NCBI RefSeq assembly: GCF_022835695.1
Contig: NZ_BQUV01000013.1
Location: 1-64,000 of the forward strand
Reading direction: 5' to 3'
DNA from: Bradyrhizobium sp. Ce-3
Lineage (GTDB): Bacteria; Pseudomonadota; Alphaproteobacteria; Rhizobiales; Xanthobacteraceae
DNA: 64,000 nt
The notes under the pieces were generated by a model, which made no database searches, was not told the DNA's origin, and saw only the letters and a program-made list of their open reading frames with translations. Numbering within the stretch: the first letter of the stretch is position 1; the number at the start of each line of letters is the position of its first letter. This document shows positions 8,633-16,943 of the stretch, piece after piece. Both the position numbers and the translations under genes were made by a program.

Positions 8633-9214
8633 ATGTCCACAGCGTCCAGCTCACCCGCCACACCTCCCCACAGCCTCGGATCCGGGCTTGCCAACCTTCG
8701 CGCCAAGTGGGGCTGGATCGTCGCCCTCGGCGTGATCTACCTGATCGCCGGCGTGCTTGCCTTCGGCAGCGTGTTCTTCGCCACCGTCGTCAGCGTGCTG
8801 TTCGTCGGCGCCATGATGATCGTCGCCGGCATCGCCGAGATCATCAACGCGTTCCAGTTCAAGACCTGGGGCAAGTTCCTGTTCTGGCTGCTGCTCGGCG
8901 CGCTCTATGTCGTCGCCGGCTTCATCACCTTCGAAAATCCCCTGCTCGCGGCGGCAACACTGACGCTGTTCCTCGGCGTTGCCCTCGTGGTCTCCGGCAT
9001 CGTCCGCATCTTCCTCGCTTTCGGCATGAACTCGGAAGCACCCTGGGGAATGGTCGCGATCTCTGGCCTGATCACGCTGGTGCTCGGCGTCATGATCCTG
9101 GCGCGCTGGCCGGTCTCGAGCCTCTACGTGCTCGGCATCTTCCTCAGCGTCGATCTGATCTGCGCCGGCGTGAGCTGGATCAGCATGGGCATGGCGCTGA
9201 AGAAGCGGGCGTGA
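8633..9214 (+). CDS. HdeD family acid-resistance membrane protein
   Basis: 193 residues made almost entirely of six transmembrane helices arranged as three pairs, with the small-residue-rich GAMMIVAGIAEIINAFQFK and LGVALVVSGIVRIFLAF repeats typical of HdeD/DUF308 proteins. The start ATG at 8633 is preceded by GGGAGCG. The frame is open much further upstream, but that stretch has no membrane-protein character. In E. coli the homologue contributes to acid resistance at high cell density; the function here is inferred by family only. Confidence 0.85.
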   Translation: MSTASSSPATPPHSLGSGLANLRAKWGWIVALGVIYLIAGVLAFGSVFFATVVSVLFVGAMMIVAGIAEIINAFQFKTWGKFLFWLLLGALYVVAGFITFENPLLAAATLTLFLGVALVVSGIVRIFLAFGMNSEAPWGMVAISGLITLVLGVMILARWPVSSLYVLGIFLSVDLICAGVSWISMGMALKKRA

Positions 9215-9232
9215 GACAGGATCGTAGGGAAC

Positions 9233-9318
9233 CGTAGGGCGGGTTAGCGAAGCGTAACCCACCCTAGATCTTTTGCGTGGAACAACGGCGGGTTACGCTT
9301 GCGCTAACCCGCCCTACG
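9233..9318. repeat. Palindromic repeat, family B, copy 1
   Basis: The ends read CGTAGGGCGGGTTAGCG and the inverse CGCTAACCCGCCCTACG. A second copy lies at 12889-12963. It occupies the gap between two convergent genes and could form a long hairpin acting as a bidirectional terminator. Confidence 0.75.
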
Positions 9319-9327
9319 CGGTCCGCC

Positions 9328-9714
9328 CTACGGCTGCGCGAGGTGCCAGGCGCCGTTGAGGAAGCCATCGCCGGTGATGTCGCCCGCCTTCTGGTCCTTG
9401 GCGAAGGTATAGAGCGGCTTGCCCTTGTAGGCCCACTGCTTCGAGCCGTCGTCGCGCGCGATGACGGTGTAGCCGCCTTCCGCCTTGTCGCTGGCCTCCG
9501 CCTTCAAGACCGGCCAGTTGGTCGCGCAGGGGCCGTTGCAGGCCGACTTGCCGTCGCTGTCCTTGTCGAAGGTGTAGAGCGTCATCCCCTTGGTATCGGT
9601 GAGCACGGAACCCTTCGCCGTGGTGCCGGTCTTGGTCGGCGGTGCGGCAAAGGCGACCGAGGTGAGCGCAACCGAGATGGCGGTGGCGAGTGCGAGCGAG
9701 ATCGATGTCTTCAT
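9328..9714 (-). CDS. Small secreted protein with COG4315-type repeats
   Basis: 128 residues with a clear signal peptide (ISLALATAISVALTSVAFA). The mature part contains two copies of the secreted-repeat motif, GMTLYTFDKDSDGKSACNGPCATNWP and GKPLYTFAKDQKAGDITGDGF, matching the Yx(F/W/Y)xxD pattern of predicted lipoproteins/secreted proteins in COG4315 (PF03640). The pair of cysteines CNGPC is conserved in the family. The function of the family is not established. The start MKTSIS at 9714 was chosen because it begins the signal peptide. Confidence 0.8.
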   Translation of the reverse strand: MKTSISLALATAISVALTSVAFAAPPTKTGTTAKGSVLTDTKGMTLYTFDKDSDGKSACNGPCATNWPVLKAEASDKAEGGYTVIARDDGSKQWAYKGKPLYTFAKDQKAGDITGDGFLNGAWHLAQP

Positions 9715-9928
9715 GATGTCTCCTTCGAATGCAAATGGCTTGCATGCGTAGGACGCCGCAGAGCGCGCGCTATTCCGCCGGTCGTGCGTGAAGAATTTTC
9801 GGCCGGGCGGCGGGCGTGAGGGGAATAAAGCTGAGGACGCGCGCCGATACCAGCTGGTCGCCCGCATGGGCGGAGCGACACGCGGGAACCGTCCCGGAGA
9901 TCGCTCCCCTGATCCGACTACAGAATTC

Positions 9929-10705
9929 CTACCGCCTGATTTCCTCGGCGGCGCGGACCAGCGGCCGGTCGGAGAGCTGGATCGGGCCGGAGAACGGCGT
10001 GCTCATCTCGAGGATCAGATAGATCGCCGCCGCGATCAGCGCCGCCGCAGCGATGGTGGTCGAGATCACGACCGCATTGCGTGGTGCGCGAAAGCCCAGC
10101 GTCGCGAACATCAGCGTCAGCCACCCGACCAGGATGCAGATCAGCGGCGACGGAAACGATCCGTCGGACTGTTCGACGAAGGTCCAGCGCTGCTGCACCG
10201 CCTGCCGGTAGACCGACCGCGCGTCGTTCCACAGCGCGACCTTCTGCTCGTCGTCGAAGCGCAGCTCGCGAAGGCTGGTGCCGACCTCGTCGAGCAGATG
10301 TTCGGACACCTCGTTCGCGCGCGAGATCGGTACATCCTTGAGCACCTGCTCGACATAGGCGAGCAGCCGTTTGCGCGGCTCGTCGGCGGTGGGGCCGAGC
10401 GGCCGCAGGCCGCGGTCGAGCAGGATGAGGTCGGTGGCGAAGACATGCAGGTTGCGATCGACCGCGACATAGGTATTGGCGGCACTGTTCATCATCAGCC
10501 CGAGCAGCAGCGACGGCATGGTGACGAACAGCGTCGCGACCAGCCGTACCGAGGTATTGGTCTCGTCGCTGCGGTGATGGTCGGCGAGCCGGGCATGGAT
10601 CGCCATGGTCGCAAGCGCGGCGCCAGTCAGCAGCATGAAGATCAGGACGGCGACGACGATTGCAACCACGGCTTGCGGGGACCTGCGAGAGAGAATCAGG
10701 TGCAC
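9929..10705 (-). CDS. DUF4239/bestrophin-like membrane protein
   Basis: 258 residues with four predicted transmembrane helices: one at the extreme N-terminus (VVAIVVAVLIFMLLTGAAL), one around residues 55-75, and a C-terminal pair (ICILVGWLTLMFATLGF and the alanine-rich helix near 220). Between them is a soluble helical segment with conserved-looking LRELRFDDEQ and LWNDARSVYRQAVQQRW. This layout fits the DUF4239 family, distantly related to bestrophin channels. No function is known. Confidence 0.65.
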   Translation of the reverse strand: MHLILSRRSPQAVVAIVVAVLIFMLLTGAALATMAIHARLADHHRSDETNTSVRLVATLFVTMPSLLLGLMMNSAANTYVAVDRNLHVFATDLILLDRGLRPLGPTADEPRKRLLAYVEQVLKDVPISRANEVSEHLLDEVGTSLRELRFDDEQKVALWNDARSVYRQAVQQRWTFVEQSDGSFPSPLICILVGWLTLMFATLGFRAPRNAVVISTTIAAAALIAAAIYLILEMSTPFSGPIQLSDRPLVRAAEEIRR

Positions 10706-10816
10706 AGGATAGCAAGGGACGCGCGGCGGCGCATGCCCGGTTGACTAGCCTTCCCCACGCGCTATCCAGTTCTGACCCGCGTTTGGGGCGCCCCGCACGC
10801 CCGAGGAGAGCAACAC

Positions 10817-11761
10817 GTGCATATTGTCGACGACAGCGAGGTCAACCGCTTCCTGACCTTCCCGATCCTGATCGAGGCGATCGAGGCCGCGCACCGGCGT
10901 CCGAAGATCGCGGTGCACGACGGCTATCTCGGCGATGACAAGGGCCAGCAGCTGGTGACGCGCAGCGCCGTCGATGCCGGCCGCTACATGATGACCAAGC
11001 TCTACACCAGCTTTCCGGGCAATCTCGCGCACGGCAAGCTGCCGGCGGTGCAGGCGGTCTGCGTGCTGTTCGATGGTAATGACGGCCGGCCGCTCGCGGT
11101 GATGGATGCCGCCGAGATCACCCATTGGAAGACCGCCGCCGACTCCGCGCTCGGCGCCAAGCACCTGGCGCGGCCGGACGCCGAGACGCTGCTGGTGGTC
11201 GGCGCCGGCGAAATGGCGCGCTGGCTGGTGCGCGGTCACCGCACGGTGCGGCCGTCACTGAAGCGGGTGCGGGTCTGGAACCGGACCGTGGAGCGCGCGC
11301 AAGAGCTCGCGGAGCAGCTGGAAGGCGACGGCATCGCCGCCGATGTCGTCACCGATCTCGACGCCGCGACACGCGAGGCCGACATCATCACCACCTGCAC
11401 CCGCTCGCGCGAGCCGCTGGTCAAGGGCGCCAATTTGAAGCCCGGCACCCATCTCGACCTGGTCGGCGGCTTCACCCCCGAGACCCGCGAATCCGACGAC
11501 GAGGCGGCGCGGCGCGCGCGCATCTTCGTCGATCGCCGCGAATCCGCCTTCGACGGTGTCGGCGATATTCTGGCGCCAATTGCCAGCGGCGCGATCAAGG
11601 AGAGCGACGTGCTCGGCGACCACTACGACCTCGCCACCGGCAAGGTCGCCGGTCGGCAGTCGGCCAGCGACATCACCTTCTTCAAGAACGCCGGCGGCGG
11701 GCATCTGGATCTGATGACCTGCGAGACGGTGTTTGCGCGGCTGGGGAAGGAGTTGCGGTAA
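10817..11761 (+). CDS. Ornithine cyclodeaminase / mu-crystallin family protein
   Basis: 314 residues with the ornithine-cyclodeaminase/mu-crystallin fold: an N-terminal substrate-binding part containing MMTKLYTSFPGN and the Rossmann domain with VVGAGEMARWLVRGH (about 118-133). The conserved aspartate near residue 219 falls in HLDLVGGFTPETRE. Members are NAD(P)-dependent ornithine cyclodeaminases, alanine dehydrogenases or imine reductases, and the substrate cannot be fixed here. It starts with GTG at 10817 behind GAGGAGAG (10803-10809). Confidence 0.85.
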   Translation: MHIVDDSEVNRFLTFPILIEAIEAAHRRPKIAVHDGYLGDDKGQQLVTRSAVDAGRYMMTKLYTSFPGNLAHGKLPAVQAVCVLFDGNDGRPLAVMDAAEITHWKTAADSALGAKHLARPDAETLLVVGAGEMARWLVRGHRTVRPSLKRVRVWNRTVERAQELAEQLEGDGIAADVVTDLDAATREADIITTCTRSREPLVKGANLKPGTHLDLVGGFTPETRESDDEAARRARIFVDRRESAFDGVGDILAPIASGAIKESDVLGDHYDLATGKVAGRQSASDITFFKNAGGGHLDLMTCETVFARLGKELR

Positions 11762-11787
11762 GCACCGCTGCCTGCGCGGTTATTCAG

Positions 11788-11890
11788 TAGCCCGCATGAG
11801 CGAAGCGACATGCGGGAACATCCTCCCCGGATATCGCGGAGCCTGTCATCGGGCGCGCTTCGCGCGACCCGTTGGCTCATCCGGGCTACG
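11788..11890. repeat. Palindromic repeat, family A, copy 2
   Basis: It begins TAGCCCGCATGAGCGAAGCG and ends with the inverse-type CTCATCCGGGCTACG. The core is identical to 523-547. It lies between the convergent cyclodeaminase and pantothenate kinase genes. Confidence 0.7.
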
Positions 11891-11897
11891 TCCTGCT

Positions 11898-12830
11898 CTA
11901 CGTCTCCCGCAACCAGACCTCGCCGATCGAATGGTCGGCGCGCTTGCGCAACACGATGTCGGCCCGCGTCCGCGTCGGCAGGATGTTCTCCCTGAGATTG
12001 GCGCGATGGTGCTCGCGCCACAGCCGCTCGGCAACCTCGCGCGCGTCGGCGGGCGGCAGGTCACGGTAGTGGTGGAAGTATGAGGCGGGATTCCTGAACG
12101 CCGTCGGCTGCAGCCTGAGAAAGCGTTCGACATACCAGGACTGGATGTCGGCCTCGTCGGCGTCGAGATAGATCGAGAAGTCGAAGAAATCCGACACCAC
12201 CACCGGCGCCGTGCCGCGCGCCAGCAGCACGTTGAGGCCCTCGAACAGCAGGATGTCCGGCTGCGCGATGACCTGACGTTCCGACGGCACGATATCGCCG
12301 ATCAGATGCGAGTAGACCGGCAACTCGAGCTCGCTTTCACCCGCCTTTGCGGCCGCCAGAAATCGCAGCATCCGCGGCAGGTCGTAGCTCTCCGGAAAGC
12401 CCTTGCGCCGCATCAACCCGCGTTCCTCGAGCACGGCGTTGGCATGCAGGAAGCCATCGGTCGTCACCAGCTCGACGCGCGGATGATCGGCCCAGCCGGC
12501 GAGCAGCGCACAGAGCACGCGGGCAAAGGTGCTCTTGCCGACGCCGACGCTGCCGGCCAATGCGACGATATAGGGCGAACGACGCGCCGGCCGGCCGAGA
12601 AACCCCGCCTTGACCTGCGCGAGGTTGCGCTCCGCGGAGAAATGCAGGTTCAACAGGCGCGTCAGCGGCAAATACACGTCGCTGACTTCGACAGAATCGA
12701 TCGGCCCGTTCAAGCCGCGCAGCGCCGCGAGATCGGCATCCGACAGCGTCAGCGACGTGCCGGCGCGCAACGCGGCCCAGTCGCTGCGGCCGAAGATCAT
12801 GTAGGCGGAGAGCTCGTCAGGGTTGGTCAT
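11898..12830 (-). CDS. coaA: Type I pantothenate kinase
   Basis: 310 residues, typical for CoaA. The P-loop is GSVGVGKST (about 93-101). Downstream are the TTDGF motif after the second strand, the substrate-binding YDLPRMLRFL and HLIGDIVPSE regions, and the C-terminal RNPASYFHHYRDL and REVAERLWREHHRANLRENI segments characteristic of bacterial type I PanK. It phosphorylates pantothenate in the first step of CoA synthesis and is feedback-inhibited by CoA in this family. The start MTNPDE at 12830 fits family length; an ATG 12 codons upstream would add an unconserved extension. It is a single-gene transcript, with a family-B repeat in its upstream region. Confidence 0.92.
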   Translation of the reverse strand: MTNPDELSAYMIFGRSDWAALRAGTSLTLSDADLAALRGLNGPIDSVEVSDVYLPLTRLLNLHFSAERNLAQVKAGFLGRPARRSPYIVALAGSVGVGKSTFARVLCALLAGWADHPRVELVTTDGFLHANAVLEERGLMRRKGFPESYDLPRMLRFLAAAKAGESELELPVYSHLIGDIVPSERQVIAQPDILLFEGLNVLLARGTAPVVVSDFFDFSIYLDADEADIQSWYVERFLRLQPTAFRNPASYFHHYRDLPPADAREVAERLWREHHRANLRENILPTRTRADIVLRKRADHSIGEVWLRET

Positions 12831-12888
12831 TCTCCGATCTTGCCGAGGCAGAGACTGCCACGTCAATGGCCGAGAAACCGTAGGGCGG

Positions 12889-12963
12889 GTTAGCGAAGCG
12901 TAACCCGCCGCAGCTCGATACGGGGAAGCAATGGCGGGTTACGGCTTTCGCCTAACCCGCCCA
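12889..12963. repeat. Palindromic repeat, family B, copy 2
   Basis: It begins CGTAGGGCGGGTTAGCGAAG, the same 5' end as the element at 9233. The inner part has diverged. It sits in the 140-base gap between coaA and the molybdenum hydroxylase large subunit. Confidence 0.7.
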
Positions 12964-12970
12964 CCGCTCT

Positions 12971-15229
12971 CTACTCAGCGGCCTGCTGCGCCGGTGCGTC
13001 CAGCGCCTCTGACACTTTCGGCGGCGACATCGGCAGGCTGTAGAAGCGCTTGCCGAGCGCGTCGTGCACCGCGTTGGCGACCGCGGCCATCACCGGCACC
13101 AGCGGCACCTCGCCGACGCCCTTGACGCCCTGAGGATGCTTCGGGTTCGGCACCTCGACCAGCGCACAGTCGAGCATCGGCAGATCGGAGCAGACCGGCA
13201 TGCGATAGTCGAGGAAGCCCGGATTATCGACCTTGCCGTCCTTGTTGTAGATGTATTCCTCGTTCAGCGCCCAGCCGATGCCCTGCGCGACGCCGCCCTG
13301 CAGCTGGCCCTCGACATAGCTCGGATGCACGGCGCGGCCGACATCCTGCACGGCGGTGTAGCGGATCACCCTGACGATGCCGAGATCGGGATCGACCTCG
13401 ACGTCGCAGATATGCGTGCCGAAACCGCCCTCCGCTCCCTGCGTGTTGAGCTGCACGCTGGCGCCGATCGGGCCGCCCTGCGACGGCGCCTTCTCGGCGA
13501 GGTCGGCGAGCGTCAGCGGCTCGAACTGGCCGGCGTTCGGGCTGACAGGATGCGCGGCGCCGTTCTCCCACTTCACAGCTTCAGGGTCGATCTCCCAGAG
13601 CTTCGCGGCGCGCTCGCGCAAGGTCGCGATCACCTTGTCGGCCGCCTGCGTCACCACCATCGAGGACGCGAACAGCACGCGGCTGCCGCCGGTCAGGTTG
13701 GAGAAGCCGACGGTCTGGGTGTCGCCGATGATCACGGAGACGCGCTTGTAGTCGATACCGAGCAGCTCGGCGCAGATGTTGGCGATGCCGGCGCGCGAGC
13801 CGCCAATATCAGGATGCCCCGTCGTGACGACGACGTTGCCGTCCTCGGTGATGTTGACCTGCGCGGAGGATTCACCGCCGGCATTGAACCAGAAGCCGGA
13901 GGCGACGCCCCTGCCCTGCAGCTTGCCGAGCGGCGCGGCATAATGCGGATGGCTCTGCGCGGCTTGCAGCGTCTCGATATAGCCGATGCGCGGGAATACC
14001 GGACCGTGCGCGGCCTTGGTGCCTTCCTTGGCCGCGTTCTTCAGCCGCAGCGCCAGCGGGTCCATCTTCAGGGCTTCTGCGAGCTCGTCGAGCACGCACT
14101 CCACCGCATAGGCGCCGATCGGCGCCCCGGGCGCGCGATAGGCCGCGACCTTGGAACGGTTGGAGCAGACGTCGAAGCCTTCCGAAAGCACATGCGGGAT
14201 GTCGTAAGGCGCGAAGCTGCACCCGACCGCGCCGCGGATCGGCGAGCCCGGGAAGGCGCCGGCCTGCAGATAGAAGCTGCCATGGGCGGCGACGATGGTG
14301 CCGTCTTTTTTCGCCCCGATCTTCACCGTGCTCTTCGAGCCGGAGGTCGGCCCCGTCGCACGCATCACCTCCTCGCGGGTCATCACCATCTTCACCGGAC
14401 GGCCGGATTTCTTCGCCAGCATCGTGGCGAGCGGTTCGAGATAGACGATGGTCTTGCCGCCGAAGCCGCCGCCGATCTCGGCGGGGATGGCGCGGATGTC
14501 GCTCTGCGCGATGCCGGTCAGCATCGACGTCATCGCGCGCACCATGAACTGGCCCTGGCTCGACGACCAGATCGTGGTCTTGCCGTCGGCGGCGACCGAA
14601 ATCAGGCAGGCATGCGGCTCGATATAGCCCTGATGCACCGGACGGGTGGTGAAGGAGCGCTCGACAACGATTTCGGCGTCCTTGAAACCTTGCGCGATAT
14701 CGCCCTTCTTGGATTCGATGCGGCCCATGATGTTCGACGGCTTGCCGTCGAATTTGTTGAACTCGTGCAGGATCGGCGCGCCGTCCTTGATCGCGTCGTC
14801 GATCTCGATCGCCCAAGGCAGCACCTCGTAGTCGACCTCGATCAGCTTGCAGGCTTCCGCTGCGATCGCTTCCGTGGTTGCGGCGACCGCGGCGACAGGA
14901 TGGCCGGGGAACAGCGCCTTGTCGCGCGCCATCACGTTGCGGCACATCCAGCGCATGTCCTGGATACCGAGCATCACCGCGCCCTTCTCGATTCCGAAGT
15001 CGACGATGTCGCGCGCGGTGACCACGGCCTTGACGCCGGGCAGCGCCTCGGCCTTCGCGGTGTCGATCGATCTGATGCGGGCATGCGGATGCGGGCTGCG
15101 CAGCACCTTGCCCCAGATCATGCCGGGCATCGTGGTGTCGGCGGCGAACGCCGCGCGGCCGGTCACCTTGTCGACGCCATCGGGCCTGATGGTGCGCTGG
15201 CCGATCCACTTGTTGTTGACGACATTCAT
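12971..15229 (-). CDS. Molybdenum hydroxylase large subunit (xanthine dehydrogenase family, molybdopterin-binding)
   Basis: 752 residues with the two molybdopterin domains of the xanthine-oxidase family: the aldehyde-oxidase a/b hammerhead (about 15-130) and the Mo-binding domain. The segment IGGGFGGKT is the first Mo-cofactor motif. The substrate-proximal loop reads AYRAPGAP, not the AYxCSFR of form I CO dehydrogenase, so a CO substrate is unlikely. The expected catalytic glutamate lies in the C-terminal GVKGVGEVPLVPV motif. Its ATG overlaps the TGA of the 2Fe-2S subunit gene (ATGA), indicating translational coupling. The natural substrate could be a purine, nicotinate-like heterocycle or aldehyde. 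Confidence 0.85.
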   Translation of the reverse strand: MNVVNNKWIGQRTIRPDGVDKVTGRAAFAADTTMPGMIWGKVLRSPHPHARIRSIDTAKAEALPGVKAVVTARDIVDFGIEKGAVMLGIQDMRWMCRNVMARDKALFPGHPVAAVAATTEAIAAEACKLIEVDYEVLPWAIEIDDAIKDGAPILHEFNKFDGKPSNIMGRIESKKGDIAQGFKDAEIVVERSFTTRPVHQGYIEPHACLISVAADGKTTIWSSSQGQFMVRAMTSMLTGIAQSDIRAIPAEIGGGFGGKTIVYLEPLATMLAKKSGRPVKMVMTREEVMRATGPTSGSKSTVKIGAKKDGTIVAAHGSFYLQAGAFPGSPIRGAVGCSFAPYDIPHVLSEGFDVCSNRSKVAAYRAPGAPIGAYAVECVLDELAEALKMDPLALRLKNAAKEGTKAAHGPVFPRIGYIETLQAAQSHPHYAAPLGKLQGRGVASGFWFNAGGESSAQVNITEDGNVVVTTGHPDIGGSRAGIANICAELLGIDYKRVSVIIGDTQTVGFSNLTGGSRVLFASSMVVTQAADKVIATLRERAAKLWEIDPEAVKWENGAAHPVSPNAGQFEPLTLADLAEKAPSQGGPIGASVQLNTQGAEGGFGTHICDVEVDPDLGIVRVIRYTAVQDVGRAVHPSYVEGQLQGGVAQGIGWALNEEYIYNKDGKVDNPGFLDYRMPVCSDLPMLDCALVEVPNPKHPQGVKGVGEVPLVPVMAAVANAVHDALGKRFYSLPMSPPKVSEALDAPAQQAAE

Positions 15230-15708
15230 GTGTGTGTCTCCCGCATTTCAGCCGCGGTCTCCATCACCGCGCGGACGATCTTGTCGTAACCGGTGCACCG
15301 GCAGAGATTGCCGGCGAGCCAGAAGCGGACTTCCTCTTCGGTCGGATTGGAATTCTTGGCGAGCAGCGCCTCGGAGGCGACCAGCATCCCGGAGGTGCAG
15401 ATGCCGCACTGAAGCGCGGCGTGCTCGAGGAACTTCTGCTGCAGCGGATGCAGCCTGTCGCCCTTGGCCATGCCCTCGATGGTTCGGATCTCATGCCCCT
15501 CGGCTTCGGCCGCGAGCATCAGGCAGGAGCAGACCAGCCGGCCGTCGAGCGTGATCGAGCAGGCGCCGCAATCGCCAGAGGCGCAGCCCTCCTTGGAGCC
15601 GGTGAGCCCCAACTGGCCGCGCAAGGCGTCGAGCATGGTCTCGTAGGGCTCGCACAGGAATTCGACCGGCTCGCCGTTGACGGACGTAGTGACGTGGAGT
15701 TTCGCCAT
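15226..15708 (-). CDS. Molybdenum hydroxylase 2Fe-2S subunit
   Basis: 160 residues with two [2Fe-2S] clusters. The plant-ferredoxin-type site is C..GDCGAC...C (EGCASGDCGACSITLDGRLVC), and the C-terminal helical-domain site is QCGICTSGM followed by NLCRCTGY. It transfers electrons from the Mo centre to FAD. The gene lies between the FAD subunit (4-base gap upstream) and the large subunit (4-base overlap downstream). The start at 15708 (MAKLHVTT) is preceded by GGAGGCAAT in the transcript sense. Confidence 0.9.
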   Translation of the reverse strand: MAKLHVTTSVNGEPVEFLCEPYETMLDALRGQLGLTGSKEGCASGDCGACSITLDGRLVCSCLMLAAEAEGHEIRTIEGMAKGDRLHPLQQKFLEHAALQCGICTSGMLVASEALLAKNSNPTEEEVRFWLAGNLCRCTGYDKIVRAVMETAAEMRETHT

Positions 15709-15712
15709 GGTG

Positions 15713-16582
15713 CTAATTGCCTCCCGCGCGTGTGGCGGCGATCGCGGCGGTGCGCTTGAGCAGCACGCCGGCGGTTTTCGTCCTGTAGGCGATGGTACCG
15801 CGCTTGTCGTCGATCGGACGGCAGGCGGCGCGGCATGCGGCGGCGGCGGCTTCGAGCGCGGCATCGTCGAGCTTGGAGCCGAGCAGCGCCTTGGCCGCCG
15901 GTTCAACCAGCAGCGCGGTCGGCGCCACCGCACCGAGGCCGACGCGGGCCGCGGTGCAGACGCCGTCTTTCAAGGTGAGGCTGACGCCGATGCCGACCAC
16001 CGCGATGTCCATCTCGGTGCGCGGGATCATCCGCAAGTAAGCATCGCTCGAGCCCGCAGGCCGCGGCGGCAAGGTGAAGCTGACCAGGATCTCGCCCGGC
16101 TTGAGGTTGATCCGTCCCGGTCCGGCCGGTACGTCCTCGACTTTCATCTCGCGGCGGCCGTTCGGCCCCTGCACGGTGACGACGGCACCGGCCGCGATCA
16201 TCGCCGGCACGCTGTCGCCGGCCGGCGAGCCGTTGCAGAGATTGCCGCCGGCGGAAGCCCGGCCCTGCACCTGCTTGGAGCCGATCAGGTTCACGGCCTC
16301 GAGCACGCCGGGCCACACTCTGCCGAAGCGCGCGTGCTCGGCGAGCGCCATGCCGGAGACGGCAGCACCGACGCGGAAACCGCCATCGGCGGTCTCGCTG
16401 ATCTCGGTCATCTCGCCGATCTTCTTGATGTCGACGATCAATCCCGGCCGCACCAGGCCGGAGCGCATTTGCACCAACAAATCGGTGCCCCCTGCCATAA
16501 TGCGGGCGGCACTTCCGGCGGCAGCGAATGCGCCAATCGCTTCATCAAGCGTGCGCGGTGCTACGTATCGGATATCGGTCAT
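15713..16582 (-). CDS. Molybdenum hydroxylase FAD-binding subunit
   Basis: 289 residues. The flavin-binding motifs of the CoxM/xanthine dehydrogenase FAD domain are present: AGGTDLLVQMRSG near residue 30 and ASAGGNLCNGSPAGD near residue 100, followed by the C-terminal CO-dehydrogenase flavoprotein domain. It is first in the three-gene operon (FAD, 2Fe-2S, Mo subunit order). It is divergent from a Tat-exported peptide-binding protein gene 361 bases away. No maturation factors of the coxDEFG/XdhC type are seen in the window, so they must be elsewhere if required. Confidence 0.88.
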   Translation of the reverse strand: MTDIRYVAPRTLDEAIGAFAAAGSAARIMAGGTDLLVQMRSGLVRPGLIVDIKKIGEMTEISETADGGFRVGAAVSGMALAEHARFGRVWPGVLEAVNLIGSKQVQGRASAGGNLCNGSPAGDSVPAMIAAGAVVTVQGPNGRREMKVEDVPAGPGRINLKPGEILVSFTLPPRPAGSSDAYLRMIPRTEMDIAVVGIGVSLTLKDGVCTAARVGLGAVAPTALLVEPAAKALLGSKLDDAALEAAAAACRAACRPIDDKRGTIAYRTKTAGVLLKRTAAIAATRAGGN

Positions 16583-16943
16583 GGCTGTTCTATTGCTCTC
16601 CCTCGGCTGCTTGTTCCCTTGAACGCGGGGATATGGCCTTATTGCTGGCCGGCAGGACCGCAAGCCTACACGGTGGACCAAGCTCCGAACAGCCTGCGAG
16701 GTGCGGCAGGAAGCGCAGGCTCCTATGCAGGATGCGCGCTTGCGTGGCGCCGGCGCAGCCCGCGCCGCGGCAGCGGTCACGGAACATTCACGTCCGGCGC
16801 CCCGTCAATCGCGGCACCGGAGCGCACATGCGCGCGCCTGGGACTGGCGGCATGGAGCTTGCTTGCTTTGCGCAACGGATTGGTGAAGCATGCCCGCCGC
16901 TGTGGCATCCGTGCCGGCGCAACGACAGATCGGGAGACGGCGA
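16583..16943. other. Divergent intergenic region between the Mo-hydroxylase operon and a peptide-binding protein gene
   Basis: 361 bases with no credible coding sequence. It must contain both divergent promoters, but no clear consensus box or operator palindrome stands out. Confidence 0.5.

Noticed and set aside
13064-15289. Long plus-strand frame opposite the molybdenum hydroxylase large subunit
   Set aside because: The composition (Arg, Asp, Gly, His runs) and lack of any domain show it is the shadow of the real gene, which has clear cofactor motifs.
12971-16582. Aerobic CO dehydrogenase (coxMSL)
   Set aside because: Gene order fits, but the large-subunit loop is AYRAPGAP rather than AYxCSFR, and no maturation genes are present.
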